A stretch of 64,000 nucleotides of DNA from Thioalkalicoccus limnaeus. Its GTDB lineage: Bacteria > Pseudomonadota > Gammaproteobacteria > Chromatiales > Chromatiaceae. Below are positions 19,684 through 27,448 of this stretch, one piece after another; position 1 is the stretch's first letter, and every line of letters starts with the position of its first letter. The notes under the pieces were generated by a model, which saw only the letters and a program-made list of their open reading frames with translations, had not been told where the DNA came from and ran no database searches. The stretch lies in NCBI RefSeq assembly GCF_041197575.1, contig NZ_JBDKXB010000010.1:1-64000 (forward strand), in the 5' to 3' direction. Made by a program: the position numbers and the translations under genes.

Positions 19684-20097
19684 TTATTCCCCCCCGTCAT
19701 CGATACGGCCGTCCTCGGCCATCGCGAGCACCTCGCCGACAATGTCGTTCATGGTCACCAGCCCAACGAGCTTGCCGCTCTCCAGCACCAATACCCGCCG
19801 CTTGAACTGCGAAATCATCATTCGGGCCACGTACTTCACGTCCATCATCTGCGGCACCATCAGCGCGGGTTTGGTGTACACGTCGTACACGTTGATCAGG
19901 TCGATGTCGCCTTCCTCCGACACGATCGTACGAAGAATCGCCGAGTAGGTGATCATACCGTACGCATCGTGTTCGTCGCGTCGCTCGACCACCAGCGACT
20001 TCACCTTGTGGCGCCGCATCTTGGCCATGGCCTCGCGCAGCGTGGCGAGCGGCGAGATGGTGATCACCTCGGTCTGCATGATGTCCTTGACCAGCAT
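19684..20097 (-). CDS. Tandem CBS-domain protein
   Basis: A 137-residue soluble protein made almost wholly of one CBS pair (residues ~1-60 and ~72-130): KDIMQTEVITISPLATLREAMAKM, SLVVERRDEHDAYGMIT, and RVLVLESGKLVGLVTMNDIVGEVL. CBS pairs bind adenine nucleotides and usually gate an attached or partner protein. It is the last gene of a four-gene minus-strand operon behind a PII-like protein and the DUF1538 membrane protein, 84 bases downstream of the former. It probably adds an energy-charge input to that system; this is inference from context. Confidence 0.88.
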   Translation of the reverse strand: MLVKDIMQTEVITISPLATLREAMAKMRRHKVKSLVVERRDEHDAYGMITYSAILRTIVSEEGDIDLINVYDVYTKPALMVPQMMDVKYVARMMISQFKRRVLVLESGKLVGLVTMNDIVGEVLAMAEDGRIDDGGE

Positions 20098-20181
20098 GTT
20101 GCCTCCGAGAAAAAGAATCGATGCGAAAAGGGGGTCGTGCGGGGCGCTCGCGATCCGACGGCAGGCCAGCGGATGCGAGAA

Positions 20182-20529
20182 TCAGATCTCGCCCTTGATG
20201 TGCTCCTCGAAGCTCTTGACCTGCCGGGTGTCGATGCCGGCGATATGATCCAGCGGCACAGTGAAGACCACCCCCTTCGAGTGCTTGGCCAACTCGAGTT
20301 CCACCGTCAGTGCCTTCATCACCTGCAGCGACAGCTTCTTCTCCAGCACGCAGATCAGCACCGTCTGCGACCCCTCGTAGGTGAGGCCAAAAAAGGTCTT
20401 CTTTTCCTTCGCGCCGATCCCGCGGGCATCGAGCAGGGTGACCCCACCGGCACCCGCCTGCTTGGCGCAGTCGATGGCCCTTTCCTCGAGCTCCTCGGCG
20501 ACGATCGCGACGAGCACCGCAAATTTCAT
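20182..20529 (-). CDS. PII-like signalling protein A
   Basis: A 115-residue protein with the PII ferredoxin-like fold: KFAVLVAIVAEELEERAIDCAKQAGAGGVTLLDARGIG aligns with the PII beta1-alpha1-beta2 core, and TVLICVLEKKLSLQVMKALTVEL with beta3-alpha2. It lacks the uridylylation-site T-loop of GlnB/GlnK; the equivalent loop is short (KEKKTFFGLTYEGSQ). Such degenerate PII-like proteins bind nucleotides and regulate transporters. Its ATG overlaps the stop of the DUF1538 gene (ATGA), so the two are translationally coupled and probably interact at the membrane. It has a paralog at 22099-22452. Confidence 0.82.
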   Translation of the reverse strand: MKFAVLVAIVAEELEERAIDCAKQAGAGGVTLLDARGIGAKEKKTFFGLTYEGSQTVLICVLEKKLSLQVMKALTVELELAKHSKGVVFTVPLDHIAGIDTRQVKSFEEHIKGEI

Positions 20530-22040
20530 GATTCAGTTCCCCTCCATCGGTTGGCGAGTTCAACCGCGATGGCGTAGAGCATCACGGATATTATCGGAAA
20601 GATCGAGGCAAACGCGATCAGACCGAAGCCGTCGATCATCACGTTACGCCCCTCGATGTTCGTGGCCAGGCCGATGCCCAGCGCGGTCACCAGCGGCACG
20701 GTCACTTCCGATGTGGTCACGCCGCCCAGATCGTAGGCTAGGGCCACGATGTATTTCGGCGACAGGAAGGTCAGCAGGATCACCACCGCATAACCGCCCA
20801 TGATGTAATAGTGGATCGAATCCCCGGCGATGATGCGGTGCACGCCGATGGTAATCCCGACCGCCACGCCCACCGCGACCAGCATGCGGATCAGATTGCC
20901 ATCGAGCCGGCCCTTCGCCGCCTCCTGTGCCTTCTGGCCGATCGCGATCAGCGCGGGCTCGGCCATCGTCGTCGCGAAGCCGATCGCGAACGCAAACAGG
21001 TACACGAAAAGCCAGCCATCCAACCCGATCAACTGCTCGGCCATGGCTTGGCCGATCGGGAACAGGCCCATCTTCAAGCCCACGACGAACGCGTACAGGC
21101 CAACGATCACCAGCAGGAAACCGCCCATGACCTTGTGCAGGTGGGCGATGTGCTTGCGAATCACCAAGTACTGGAAGACCAACACGACAGCGATGATCGG
21201 CAGCACGTCCCGGAACATGATCATCAGGTCCCGCAGCATGCCGAGCAGAACACTTCCGGCGACCTCCTGAATCACGTCCGTGACCTCCGGATCCACCGCC
21301 TCCGCGATGCCCTGTGCCACCTCCCGGACTTCGCCGAAGCTGTACACGATGATCCCGTAGATCTGCACCGAAATCATCGGGACCATCACCGCAAGCCCGA
21401 CCAGTCCAAAGCCGTGAAGCAGGGGATTGCGGCCGCGTACCGATACCGCGAGGCCGATCCCCAACGCCGCGATCAGCGGCACGGTGACGATGTTCGTGGT
21501 CACGCCACCGGAGTCGTAGGCGAGCCCGACGATCTCCTCCGGCGCGAAGAAGGTCACGATGACCACCAGGAGATAGCCGATGATCATGTACCAGTGCAGG
21601 CTGTGTCCCAGCAGGATGCGCACGATGCCGAGCGCGACCACCAGGCCAACGGACATCGCGACAAGCACCCGCAATATCAGCGCGCTGATCCGACCCTCGC
21701 TGATGATCTCGGCTTGGCCGGCCACCGCGATCAAGGCCGGTTCCGCAATCACCGCCGCGAAGCCCAGGCAGAAGCCGAAAACCATCAGCAGCGGCAATGA
21801 ACCCTTGCGCGCGAACTCGTTGGACAAGTTCTTGCCGATCGGAAAGATCGCGAGCTCGAGCCCCTGAAGGAACAGCGCGACGCCCAGCACGACGATCAGT
21901 AGCCCAACCGCCATCGGCAGCCACGCGTCCGGCACTTGGCGGATGATCACGAACTGGAAGAGGCCGACGACCAGAATGATCGGCAGCAGATTGCGGAACG
22001 CGTGGTTCAGCCGTTGCAGGAAGTCCCTTAGCTGGGTCAC
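20526..22040 (-). CDS. DUF1538 integral membrane protein, internally duplicated
   Basis: A 504-residue very hydrophobic protein with about 12-14 membrane segments. It consists of two homologous halves (residues ~12-238 and ~272-498) that repeat the same signatures: FPIG (66 and 327), AEPALIA (99 and 360), a GGVTT..VTVPL..ALGIGLA block (178 and 439) and a GFGL helix. The two halves are joined by an acidic linker (~238-270). A duplicated, motif-bearing membrane fold suggests a secondary transporter or channel; no substrate is established for DUF1538. It is embedded between two PII-like genes and overlaps one of them, and a CBS protein follows. Function is inferred from context only. Confidence 0.88.
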   Translation of the reverse strand: MTQLRDFLQRLNHAFRNLLPIILVVGLFQFVIIRQVPDAWLPMAVGLLIVVLGVALFLQGLELAIFPIGKNLSNEFARKGSLPLLMVFGFCLGFAAVIAEPALIAVAGQAEIISEGRISALILRVLVAMSVGLVVALGIVRILLGHSLHWYMIIGYLLVVIVTFFAPEEIVGLAYDSGGVTTNIVTVPLIAALGIGLAVSVRGRNPLLHGFGLVGLAVMVPMISVQIYGIIVYSFGEVREVAQGIAEAVDPEVTDVIQEVAGSVLLGMLRDLMIMFRDVLPIIAVVLVFQYLVIRKHIAHLHKVMGGFLLVIVGLYAFVVGLKMGLFPIGQAMAEQLIGLDGWLFVYLFAFAIGFATTMAEPALIAIGQKAQEAAKGRLDGNLIRMLVAVGVAVGITIGVHRIIAGDSIHYYIMGGYAVVILLTFLSPKYIVALAYDLGGVTTSEVTVPLVTALGIGLATNIEGRNVMIDGFGLIAFASIFPIISVMLYAIAVELANRWRGTES

Positions 22041-22098
22041 TGGCGCGGTCTTGTCTGGTGAAGGGATCGGTCAGGCGAAAATTTCAGCGACGGTTCTC

Positions 22099-22452
22099 TC
22101 ATAGCCGATCGACCGGGGCGTGCTTGGTGATGTGCCGGTGCAGCGCGCCGATGTCGATCCCGCCGGTCCCGTCCACCGGGACGCAGAAGGCGAGACCTTG
22201 GAACGGCTCCAGCAGTTTCAGCTCGAGGTTCATCCGCTCCGCGATCCGGACCGCCGTGCCTTCGTCCAAAAGCGCCACGAGGACCGTCTCGATGCCGAGG
22301 TAGGTCAGACCGAAGAAGGTGATGTGTTCGGGGAAATTCATCCCCCGCGCGTCCAGCAGCGTCATCCCGCGCGCGCCCTCCTCGCGGGCGATTTCGCGCG
22401 CCGCCTCCTCGAGTTCGTGCGCCACCACGGCGACCAGAAGCTTCGCCTTCAT
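22099..22452 (-). CDS. PII-like signalling protein B
   Basis: A 117-residue paralog of the protein at 20182-20529, with the same core: KLLVAVVAHELEEAAREIAREEGARGMTLLDARGM, TFFGLTYLGIETVLVALLDEG, and a C-terminal VPVDGTGGI strand matching VPLDHIAGI of copy A. The loop between beta2 and beta3 differs (NFPEHITFFG against GAKEKKTFFG). It opens the operon, 58 bases ahead of the DUF1538 gene, with GGGAG before the ATG. Two distinct PII-like proteins for one transporter could form heterotrimers or sense different ligands; that is a guess. Confidence 0.82.
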   Translation of the reverse strand: MKAKLLVAVVAHELEEAAREIAREEGARGMTLLDARGMNFPEHITFFGLTYLGIETVLVALLDEGTAVRIAERMNLELKLLEPFQGLAFCVPVDGTGGIDIGALHRHITKHAPVDRL

Positions 22453-22784
22453 AGCGGATCTCCCCTGCCTGTCGAACCTGGGACCCAAGATAGCACAGCC
22501 CAGCAGCCGATCTGCACGCCCTGCTACGGGGCCATCCCATCCGCAAGGAAAGCTCCTGAACGGTCCATCACCAGGGCCATCTGGCGCCCCCAAACGCTCC
22601 TCGCCCAGGTCAGCGCGATCGATCAGTCGCGCCTGGTCGGGCGGCCGGGCGTTTGGCCCGAAACCCGCGTCTGCGAGGTGGCGGGCGTCCTGCAAGAGAT
22701 GTTCGCGACGCTTGGGACTGGCGTTCGGATCGCCGAGTCGTGATGTTCTATTGACAGCACTTATGCTGATGTCATACTTACATC
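22453..22784 (-). other. Intergenic region between the PII-like operon and tumE
   Basis: This 332-base stretch separates two divergent units. The right end holds the tumE promoter and operator. On the minus strand a TATCTT hexamer near 22490 could be a -10 for the PII-like operon, without a good -35. No gene with convincing codon use or family similarity was seen. Confidence 0.45.
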
Positions 22785-22785
22785 A
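22751..22785 (+). promoter_or_regulatory. tumE promoter and overlapping inverted-repeat operator
   Basis: TTGACA (22751-22756) and CATACT (22773-22778), 16 bases apart, form a promoter whose expected start of transcription falls at about the A of the tumE ATG (22785), so the mRNA may be leaderless. The perfect inverted repeat TGATGT/ACATCA (22767-22772 and 22780-22785) encloses the -10 and touches the start codon. It is a good candidate operator for repression by the antitoxin TumA or the TumE-TumA complex. Confidence 0.6.
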
Positions 22786-23060
22786 TGCGGCCGATTCTAA
22801 TCCAAAAACGCCGTTATGATCTCGCCGATGATCGTTTTGTCAGCGTCTCGGTGTTCGAGTTGCCGGCACCATTGCCCGGCAGTACACACCGTTTCAAATA
22901 CCGTCTGGCGTTGGTGGTCGCAGGCGTTTGCGTATTGCGCTACGACAACGAATCCGGCAAGGGCGACCACAAGCATCTTGGGAGCCGCGAGGTGCCCTAT
23001 TCATTTGTTAGTCTGGATCGCCTGCTCGAAGATTTTTGGGCCGATGTCAGCCGACCGTAG
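22785..23060 (+). CDS. tumE: TumE-family toxin (DUF6516)
   Basis: A 91-residue protein starting RPILIQKRRYDL with a central FKYRLALVVAGVCVLRYDNESGKGDHKH segment and a C-terminal FVSLDRLLEDFWADV. The phrase YDNE/HGKGDHRH is the hallmark of the TumE/DUF6516 toxins, which are always paired with a MarR-like antitoxin. Here the antitoxin follows nine bases later. There is no ribosome binding site, consistent with the leaderless promoter. Base composition is lower in GC than that of neighbouring genes, suggesting acquisition. The toxic activity of the family is not well defined. Confidence 0.8.
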   Translation: MRPILIQKRRYDLADDRFVSVSVFELPAPLPGSTHRFKYRLALVVAGVCVLRYDNESGKGDHKHLGSREVPYSFVSLDRLLEDFWADVSRP

Positions 23061-23069
23061 GAGGCCATC

Positions 23070-23414
23070 ATGACCACGCTCACCATTGACGTTGCGGATT
23101 TGGAGACCGTCAAAGCCAGTGTGAAGGCCGCGTTTCGCGGTGAACTGCAAGGCTGTCGGTATTCGTTTCGTACCGAAGAGCGCTTGCTGGCCACGCTCAG
23201 CCCTAATCGCTGGGCCATCCTTTGCGCGCTCACTGGCGCTGGCCCTTTGGGCGCGCGCGAAGTCGCGCGGCGCGTGGAACGGGATATCAAGGGCGTCCAC
23301 AGTGATCTTCAGGTGTTACTGACCTGTGGACTCATCGACAAGACGCCCGAGGGAAGGCTGTCGTTTCCGTATGACGCGGTTCAAGTCGAGCTCGGACACC
23401 GCGCGGTGGCCTAA
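23070..23414 (+). CDS. tumA: TumA-family antitoxin, winged-helix DNA-binding protein
   Basis: A 114-residue protein of the HVO_A0114/MarR-like type. A winged helix spans ~45-100: RWAILCALTGAGPLGAREVARRVERDIKGVHSDLQVLLTCGLIDKT, then a beta wing (EGRLSFPYDAVQVEL). AGGAGG precedes the ATG closely. It pairs with tumE immediately upstream, an arrangement of a small toxin followed by its antitoxin. As in other type II modules it should bind TumE and repress the promoter at 22751-22785; the overlapping inverted repeat is the likely site. Confidence 0.82.
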   Translation: MTTLTIDVADLETVKASVKAAFRGELQGCRYSFRTEERLLATLSPNRWAILCALTGAGPLGAREVARRVERDIKGVHSDLQVLLTCGLIDKTPEGRLSFPYDAVQVELGHRAVA

Positions 23415-23448
23415 CGCGACATCTCGGGCCCGACCGGCTGTGACCCAA

Positions 23449-23505
23449 TAGCCTGGCCGCGGCTGGAACGGCGATTTATCGGCCCGGTCTTTGGCCGGCT
23501 GGCCG
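23449..23505 (+). repeat. Diverged direct repeat, right copy
   Basis: The right-hand partner of 19525-19581, located 34 bases after the tumA stop. It keeps the same order of words but has a weaker hairpin (GGCCCGGTC...GGCCGGC). Both copies lie at the 3' end of plus-strand genes, so they may be repeated terminator-type elements instead of the footprint of an insertion. Confidence 0.6.
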
Positions 23506-23571
23506 TGCTTTGAATTTGTCCACTTTCCTGCTCTCGCTTCAGGTCGGGCGGGGACCCGATTCCCACGTGAG

Positions 23572-24159
23572 CTAATCGTCACGGACGCCCGGCGCCACGT
23601 AAGGCGTGACGCGCATCGCGTCGATCCGGTAGCCGGCTTCGGCGAGTTCGGTGGCACCCGTGACGACGCGGATCGTTCCGGCGACCCAGACGGTGTCGAA
23701 GAGTGCCCCGCGGTAGCCGCGCTCCGGTTCGGTCACCACATGCACGGTCTGGTTCGCCGGGGGCGGCGGCACGTGGATGCAGGCGCCGAAGTAGGGCACC
23801 AGCAGGAATTCCCAGATGCGCACGCCGTCTCCTTCGAGCGGCACGACGAACCCGGGCAGCCGGATTCGGCGCCCGTCGAGCTCTGGCACGATCGGGGCCT
23901 CGCGCCACAGCGCCAGCAGTTTGTCCATCAGGGTCTGGGCCAGCGGATCCTCGTCGTCGATCTCATCGATGTCATAGCCGGCGAAGAGGGTCTCGGGCCG
24001 CCAGTCCTCCGGGATCAGCGCATCCCAATCGATCGTCTCGACCGTCTCGTCGATGTCGCCGGCTGGCTCGCCGCGGCCCATCTGCCCGCCATCGCGATCA
24101 CCGCAGGCGGCAAGCATCAGTAGCGTTGCGGCGAAGAGCAGAAGCCGTCGTGTCGTCAT
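23572..24159 (-). CDS. DUF3299 lipoprotein at end of zinc cluster
   Basis: A 195-residue exported protein with a type II signal peptide and lipobox (LLMLAAC, Cys about residue 19). The mature domain contains LPGFVVPLEGDGVRIWEFLLVPYFGACIHVPPPPANQ, the DUF3299 signature, which has a Cys-x-His and Pro-rich strand that might bind metal. Family members are regularly adjacent to MacB-like ABC transporters and DUF2796/ZrgA proteins, as here, 14 bases after the permease. It is the terminal gene of the minus-strand zinc unit. Role: probably a periplasmic accessory for zinc acquisition; not proven. Confidence 0.8.
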   Translation of the reverse strand: MTTRRLLLFAATLLMLAACGDRDGGQMGRGEPAGDIDETVETIDWDALIPEDWRPETLFAGYDIDEIDDEDPLAQTLMDKLLALWREAPIVPELDGRRIRLPGFVVPLEGDGVRIWEFLLVPYFGACIHVPPPPANQTVHVVTEPERGYRGALFDTVWVAGTIRVVTGATELAEAGYRIDAMRVTPYVAPGVRDD

Positions 24160-24173
24160 CGGTCACCTCCGGG

Positions 24174-25433
24174 TCAGAGCCGCATCGTCAGGCCGTCGGC
24201 CAGTGACGTCCGGTAGGCGCGGTAGGCCGGGATCAGGCCCGTCGCCAGACCGGCGGTCAGGATCAGCGCGAGCCACGCCGCTTCGCGCGCGGCCGGCCAG
24301 CCGATGGCCAGGTGCAGGCCCAGGTGCGCCGCGACCAGCGGCTGGGCGATGAACAGTAGTCCGTACAGCAGGGCCATGCCGAGTAGCGTGCCGAGCAGCG
24401 TCACCAGACCCGCTTCGCCGACGATCAGCGCGAAGACATGGCCGGGGCGGGCGCCGACCGAGCGCAGGATCGCCATCTCGCGGCGGCGTTCGTTGAGGCT
24501 GGTCAAGAGCACCGTGAGCAGGCCGAATAGCCCGACCAGGACGACGAAGCCGGCGACCACGAGGAGCGCCCGCTCGCCCACGCCGATCACCGTCCAGAGT
24601 TCGGCGAGCGCGACGCCGGGCAGGATCGCGAGCAAGGGTTCCTGACGGTATTCGTTGACGAAGCGCTGCACCCGGAAAGTCGCGATCCGCGAGTCGAGAC
24701 CAACCAGCACGGCAGTGATCGCGCGCGGCGTCAGGTCCATTGCGCGCGCCTCCTCCGCCGAGATGGTCAGCCCCGGGATCGGGGCGCCGCCTTGCCAATC
24801 GATGTGGATCGCCTCGATCGCCTCGAGGCTGACATGAACCGTCTGGTCGACCGGGGTCCCGGTGCGGGCCAAGATGCCGACGACGCGGAACGGCTTGTCG
24901 TCGTGGCGGGCGAAGACCGCCTCGCCCAGCCCGTGCGCGACGATGATCTCGTCGCCGAGCCCGTAGCCGAGCGCACGCGCGACCTCGGCGCCGAGGACGG
25001 CGTCGTAGAGGTCGGCGAAGGGTTTCCCCGCGGCGAAGGCCAGGGGTCGGCCGTGGCCATATCGATAATGCGTGAAGTAATCCTGGTTGGTTCCGAGGAC
25101 CGGATGACCGCGGTGCGAATCACCGAGCGACAGCGGGATGGTCCAGGCGACCCGCGGATGGTCGGCCAGATCCAGGTAGCTTTCCCAGGACAGGTTGTTG
25201 GTCGGCTGGCCGATGCGGAAGACCGAGTAGAGCAGCAGCGGCAGTGAGCCACCACGCGCCCCGACGATCAGATCGATGCCGGATACCGTCTGCGTGAAAC
25301 TGGTTCGGGTCTCGATGCGCAGACGTTCGATACCGATCAGCAAGGCCACGCTCAGCGCGATCGAGCACAGGGTCACGAACAGGGTCGCGCGCCGGTTCAG
25401 CAGGCTTTTCCAAGCGAGTGACAGGATGGCCAT
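24174..25433 (-). CDS. ABC transporter permease, MacB/FtsX type
   Basis: A 419-residue protein with one N-terminal membrane helix (~17-37), a large periplasmic domain (~40-270) and three C-terminal helices within the FtsX-like domain (~285-415; LTSLNERRREMAILRSVGARPGHVF is diagnostic). This is mechanotransmitter-type architecture, not a classical importer channel. It is paired with the ATPase 17 bases upstream and clusters with zrgA and DUF3299, as in the Zrg system of Vibrio cholerae. It probably works with these exported partners in zinc homeostasis. Confidence 0.88.
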   Translation of the reverse strand: MAILSLAWKSLLNRRATLFVTLCSIALSVALLIGIERLRIETRTSFTQTVSGIDLIVGARGGSLPLLLYSVFRIGQPTNNLSWESYLDLADHPRVAWTIPLSLGDSHRGHPVLGTNQDYFTHYRYGHGRPLAFAAGKPFADLYDAVLGAEVARALGYGLGDEIIVAHGLGEAVFARHDDKPFRVVGILARTGTPVDQTVHVSLEAIEAIHIDWQGGAPIPGLTISAEEARAMDLTPRAITAVLVGLDSRIATFRVQRFVNEYRQEPLLAILPGVALAELWTVIGVGERALLVVAGFVVLVGLFGLLTVLLTSLNERRREMAILRSVGARPGHVFALIVGEAGLVTLLGTLLGMALLYGLLFIAQPLVAAHLGLHLAIGWPAAREAAWLALILTAGLATGLIPAYRAYRTSLADGLTMRL

Positions 25434-25450
25434 GTTGGCGTCTCCCGGTG

Positions 25451-26179
25451 TCAGGTCGCCGCGGCGGCCGGCGCCACGTCCTGCAGCGCGATCGCACGAT
25501 CGAAGCGCGAGGCCAGGGTGTGATCATGGCTGGCCAGGATCAGCGTCAGGTTGGTCGCGGCGCATTCGTCGAACAGCAGCGTGAGAAAGGCCTCGCGCCG
25601 ATCCGCGTCGAGCGCCGAGGTCGGCTCGTCGGCGAGCAGGATCTCCGGTGAGCCCATCAGGGCTCGGGCCACCGCGACCCGCTGTTGCTGGCCGACGCTG
25701 AGCTGGGTCACTGGGCGTCGCACCAGGCCGTCGTCGCCCAGGTCCAGATGCGCGAGCAGCCTTCGCGCCTCGGCCTCCGGCGAGCCGGTGCGGGTCGCCG
25801 CCCGCGTGCGTCGGCGGCGCGAGAATCGACCGGGCAGCGTGACGTTGTCGATGACCGACAGGTAGGGGATCAGATTGAAGAGCTGAAAGACATAACCGAT
25901 ATGGTCGGCACGGAGACGGTCGCGCCGTGCCCCGCTGAGCCGCTCCATGCGTTGGCCGAGTACCTCGACGGTCCCCTCGGTCGGTGCGATGACCCCGGCC
26001 AGCAGGCCGAGCAGCGTCGTCTTGCCGCCGCCGCTCGGGGCACTGACGAAGACCCGCTCGCCGCGACGGATCTCGAGTCGGTCCAGGCGCAGAACCGCAG
26101 CGGTGCCGGTGCGCCAGCGAAACGCGAGCTTCGCCAGACGAATCACCGGATCGGCTGTCGTGTCGACGGCTGTGCGCAC
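25451..26179 (-). CDS. ABC transporter ATPase, LolD/MacB type
   Basis: A 242-residue ATP-binding subunit: Walker A (SAPSGGGKTTLLGLL), Q-loop (YVFQLFNLIPYLSV), signature (QLSVGQQQRVAVARAL), Walker B (EILLADEPTSALD) and H-loop (LILASHDHTL). The LSVGQ signature and FNLIPYLSVIDNV loop are typical of the LolD/MacB/FtsE group. It sits between zrgA and the FtsX-type permease and is expected to drive that permease. An Arg-rich insertion (~115-130, RFSRRRRTRAATR) is unusual for the group. Confidence 0.9.
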   Translation of the reverse strand: MRTAVDTTADPVIRLAKLAFRWRTGTAAVLRLDRLEIRRGERVFVSAPSGGGKTTLLGLLAGVIAPTEGTVEVLGQRMERLSGARRDRLRADHIGYVFQLFNLIPYLSVIDNVTLPGRFSRRRRTRAATRTGSPEAEARRLLAHLDLGDDGLVRRPVTQLSVGQQQRVAVARALMGSPEILLADEPTSALDADRREAFLTLLFDECAATNLTLILASHDHTLASRFDRAIALQDVAPAAAAT

Positions 26180-26199
26180 CGGCTCGCCCTGGCGGGCGC

Positions 26200-26823
26200 T
26201 CAGAAGGACAGCCGGTTGCGGGCTGGAGTCAGGTCGCCCGCGCCTTGGCCGGCGGCCGTCACGTACTGGACCCGCAACCCTTCCAGGCTGGGGAAGGGCG
26301 TGAAGAGATTCACGTCGAGCCGGTCGATCGCGGCCGGTTCGGCGCAGGCGAACAGGTAATGGACGACGACATCGCTGTGGACCGAGGCGTCGTCCGAGGT
26401 CGTGGTGCCCTCGTGATCGCCATGCGCATGACCGTAACCATGATCATGTCTGTGTTCGGCGTCGGCATCGCCCAGACCAGTCGGGATCTCGACATGGCGC
26501 AGCCGGCAATCGGCGGCGCTCGGCAAGTCGAACAGGCGTTCCCCGTCACGCAACAGGGTCACGGCGGCGGCCACCGCCTGGTGTTGCTCCTCGGTGCGGG
26601 GCACGTGTTCGAAACCGACGATGTCGAACGCCGGGATGATCAGCTCGATCTCGACAGCCCCCTCGTCGATGGCCAAATTCAGGTGGCCGATGCCGTGGAC
26701 ATGGGCGCCGAGTTGTCGGTGGTCGTCGTCCTCATGCGCGAGGAGCGTCGGCGCCGTGAGGACGCCGGATAGGGTCAAGATCAGCCCGATCGCCGGGCCG
26801 CGCGCGAGTGTGGTTCGGAACAT
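26200..26823 (-). CDS. zrgA: ZrgA-family periplasmic protein (DUF2796)
   Basis: A 207-residue exported protein with a signal peptide ending near LLAHEDDD. The mature N-terminus carries HRQLGAHVHGIGHLNLAID, the DUF2796 hallmark, and a metal-binding His/Asp tract follows in the middle (EHRHDHGYGHAHGDHE, about residues 123-138). ZrgA of Vibrio cholerae is a zinc-regulated component of zinc uptake. It lies 126 bases downstream of zur and heads the second half of the cluster. A short intervening promoter of its own is possible. Confidence 0.85.
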   Translation of the reverse strand: MFRTTLARGPAIGLILTLSGVLTAPTLLAHEDDDHRQLGAHVHGIGHLNLAIDEGAVEIELIIPAFDIVGFEHVPRTEEQHQAVAAAVTLLRDGERLFDLPSAADCRLRHVEIPTGLGDADAEHRHDHGYGHAHGDHEGTTTSDDASVHSDVVVHYLFACAEPAAIDRLDVNLFTPFPSLEGLRVQYVTAAGQGAGDLTPARNRLSF

Positions 26824-26949
26824 GGGTTGCCTCCTGTCTCGAGTGTCGAGGCCCAGGCATCACGAGGACGCGAGGGGCGATCAAATCATGTTCAAAGCTG
26901 GTGTCGTAAAACCCCGCCCGAGGCACACCTCGAGGTGGCGGGCGGCACC

Positions 26950-27447
26950 TCAGGGGGATCCGACCCCGGGCTGGCCGATGGGTTCAGACGCGCTGATGGG
27001 TCGGGCGCGGCAGTCGGCGCACAGGCCGATCAGTTCGACGACCGGTCGTTCGGATTTGAATCCGCTGTCCTGCGCCGTTTGCCCGAGGCTGTCCTGGATG
27101 CGGTCGTCTTCCTTCTCCTCGACCAGGCCGCAGCCGCGACAGATCAGGAATTGACCGGCATGCGGGTGCTCTGGATGCGTGCAGCCGATGAAGGCGTGCA
27201 GGCTTTCGATGCGATGGATGAGTCCGTGCTCGAGCAGGAACTCGAGCGCTCGGTAGACGGTCGGCGGCGCGGTCGAGCGCGCCGATTGATCACGGAGCGC
27301 GTCGAGGATCGCGTAGGCGCCCAGTGGGCGTCGCGTGCGACCGAGGATTGCCAGGACCCGGCGGCGCTGCGCGGTCAGGCGCGCGCCGCGCCGTCGGCAC
27401 AGGGCGTCCGCCTGGTTCAGCCATTGCTCGAGTCCGGGTTCGGTCAT
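26950..27447 (-). CDS. zur: Zinc-uptake regulator Zur (Fur family)
   Basis: A 165-residue Fur-family repressor. The winged helix (~20-85; GARLTAQRRRVLAILGRTRRPLGAYAILDAL, TAPPTVYRALEFLLEHGLIHRIES) is followed by a dimerisation domain with FIGCTHPEHPHAGQFLICRGCG and a C-terminal C-A-D-C pair, giving the structural four-Cys zinc site of Zur. The sequence is closest to Zur because of CTHPEHPH and the zinc-importer operon. The ATG at 27447 lies one base after the znuB stop with a GGGTGG site; a GTG three codons upstream, inside znuB, is less likely. Confidence 0.92.
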   Translation of the reverse strand: MTEPGLEQWLNQADALCRRRGARLTAQRRRVLAILGRTRRPLGAYAILDALRDQSARSTAPPTVYRALEFLLEHGLIHRIESLHAFIGCTHPEHPHAGQFLICRGCGLVEEKEDDRIQDSLGQTAQDSGFKSERPVVELIGLCADCRARPISASEPIGQPGVGSP

Positions 27448-27448
27448 C

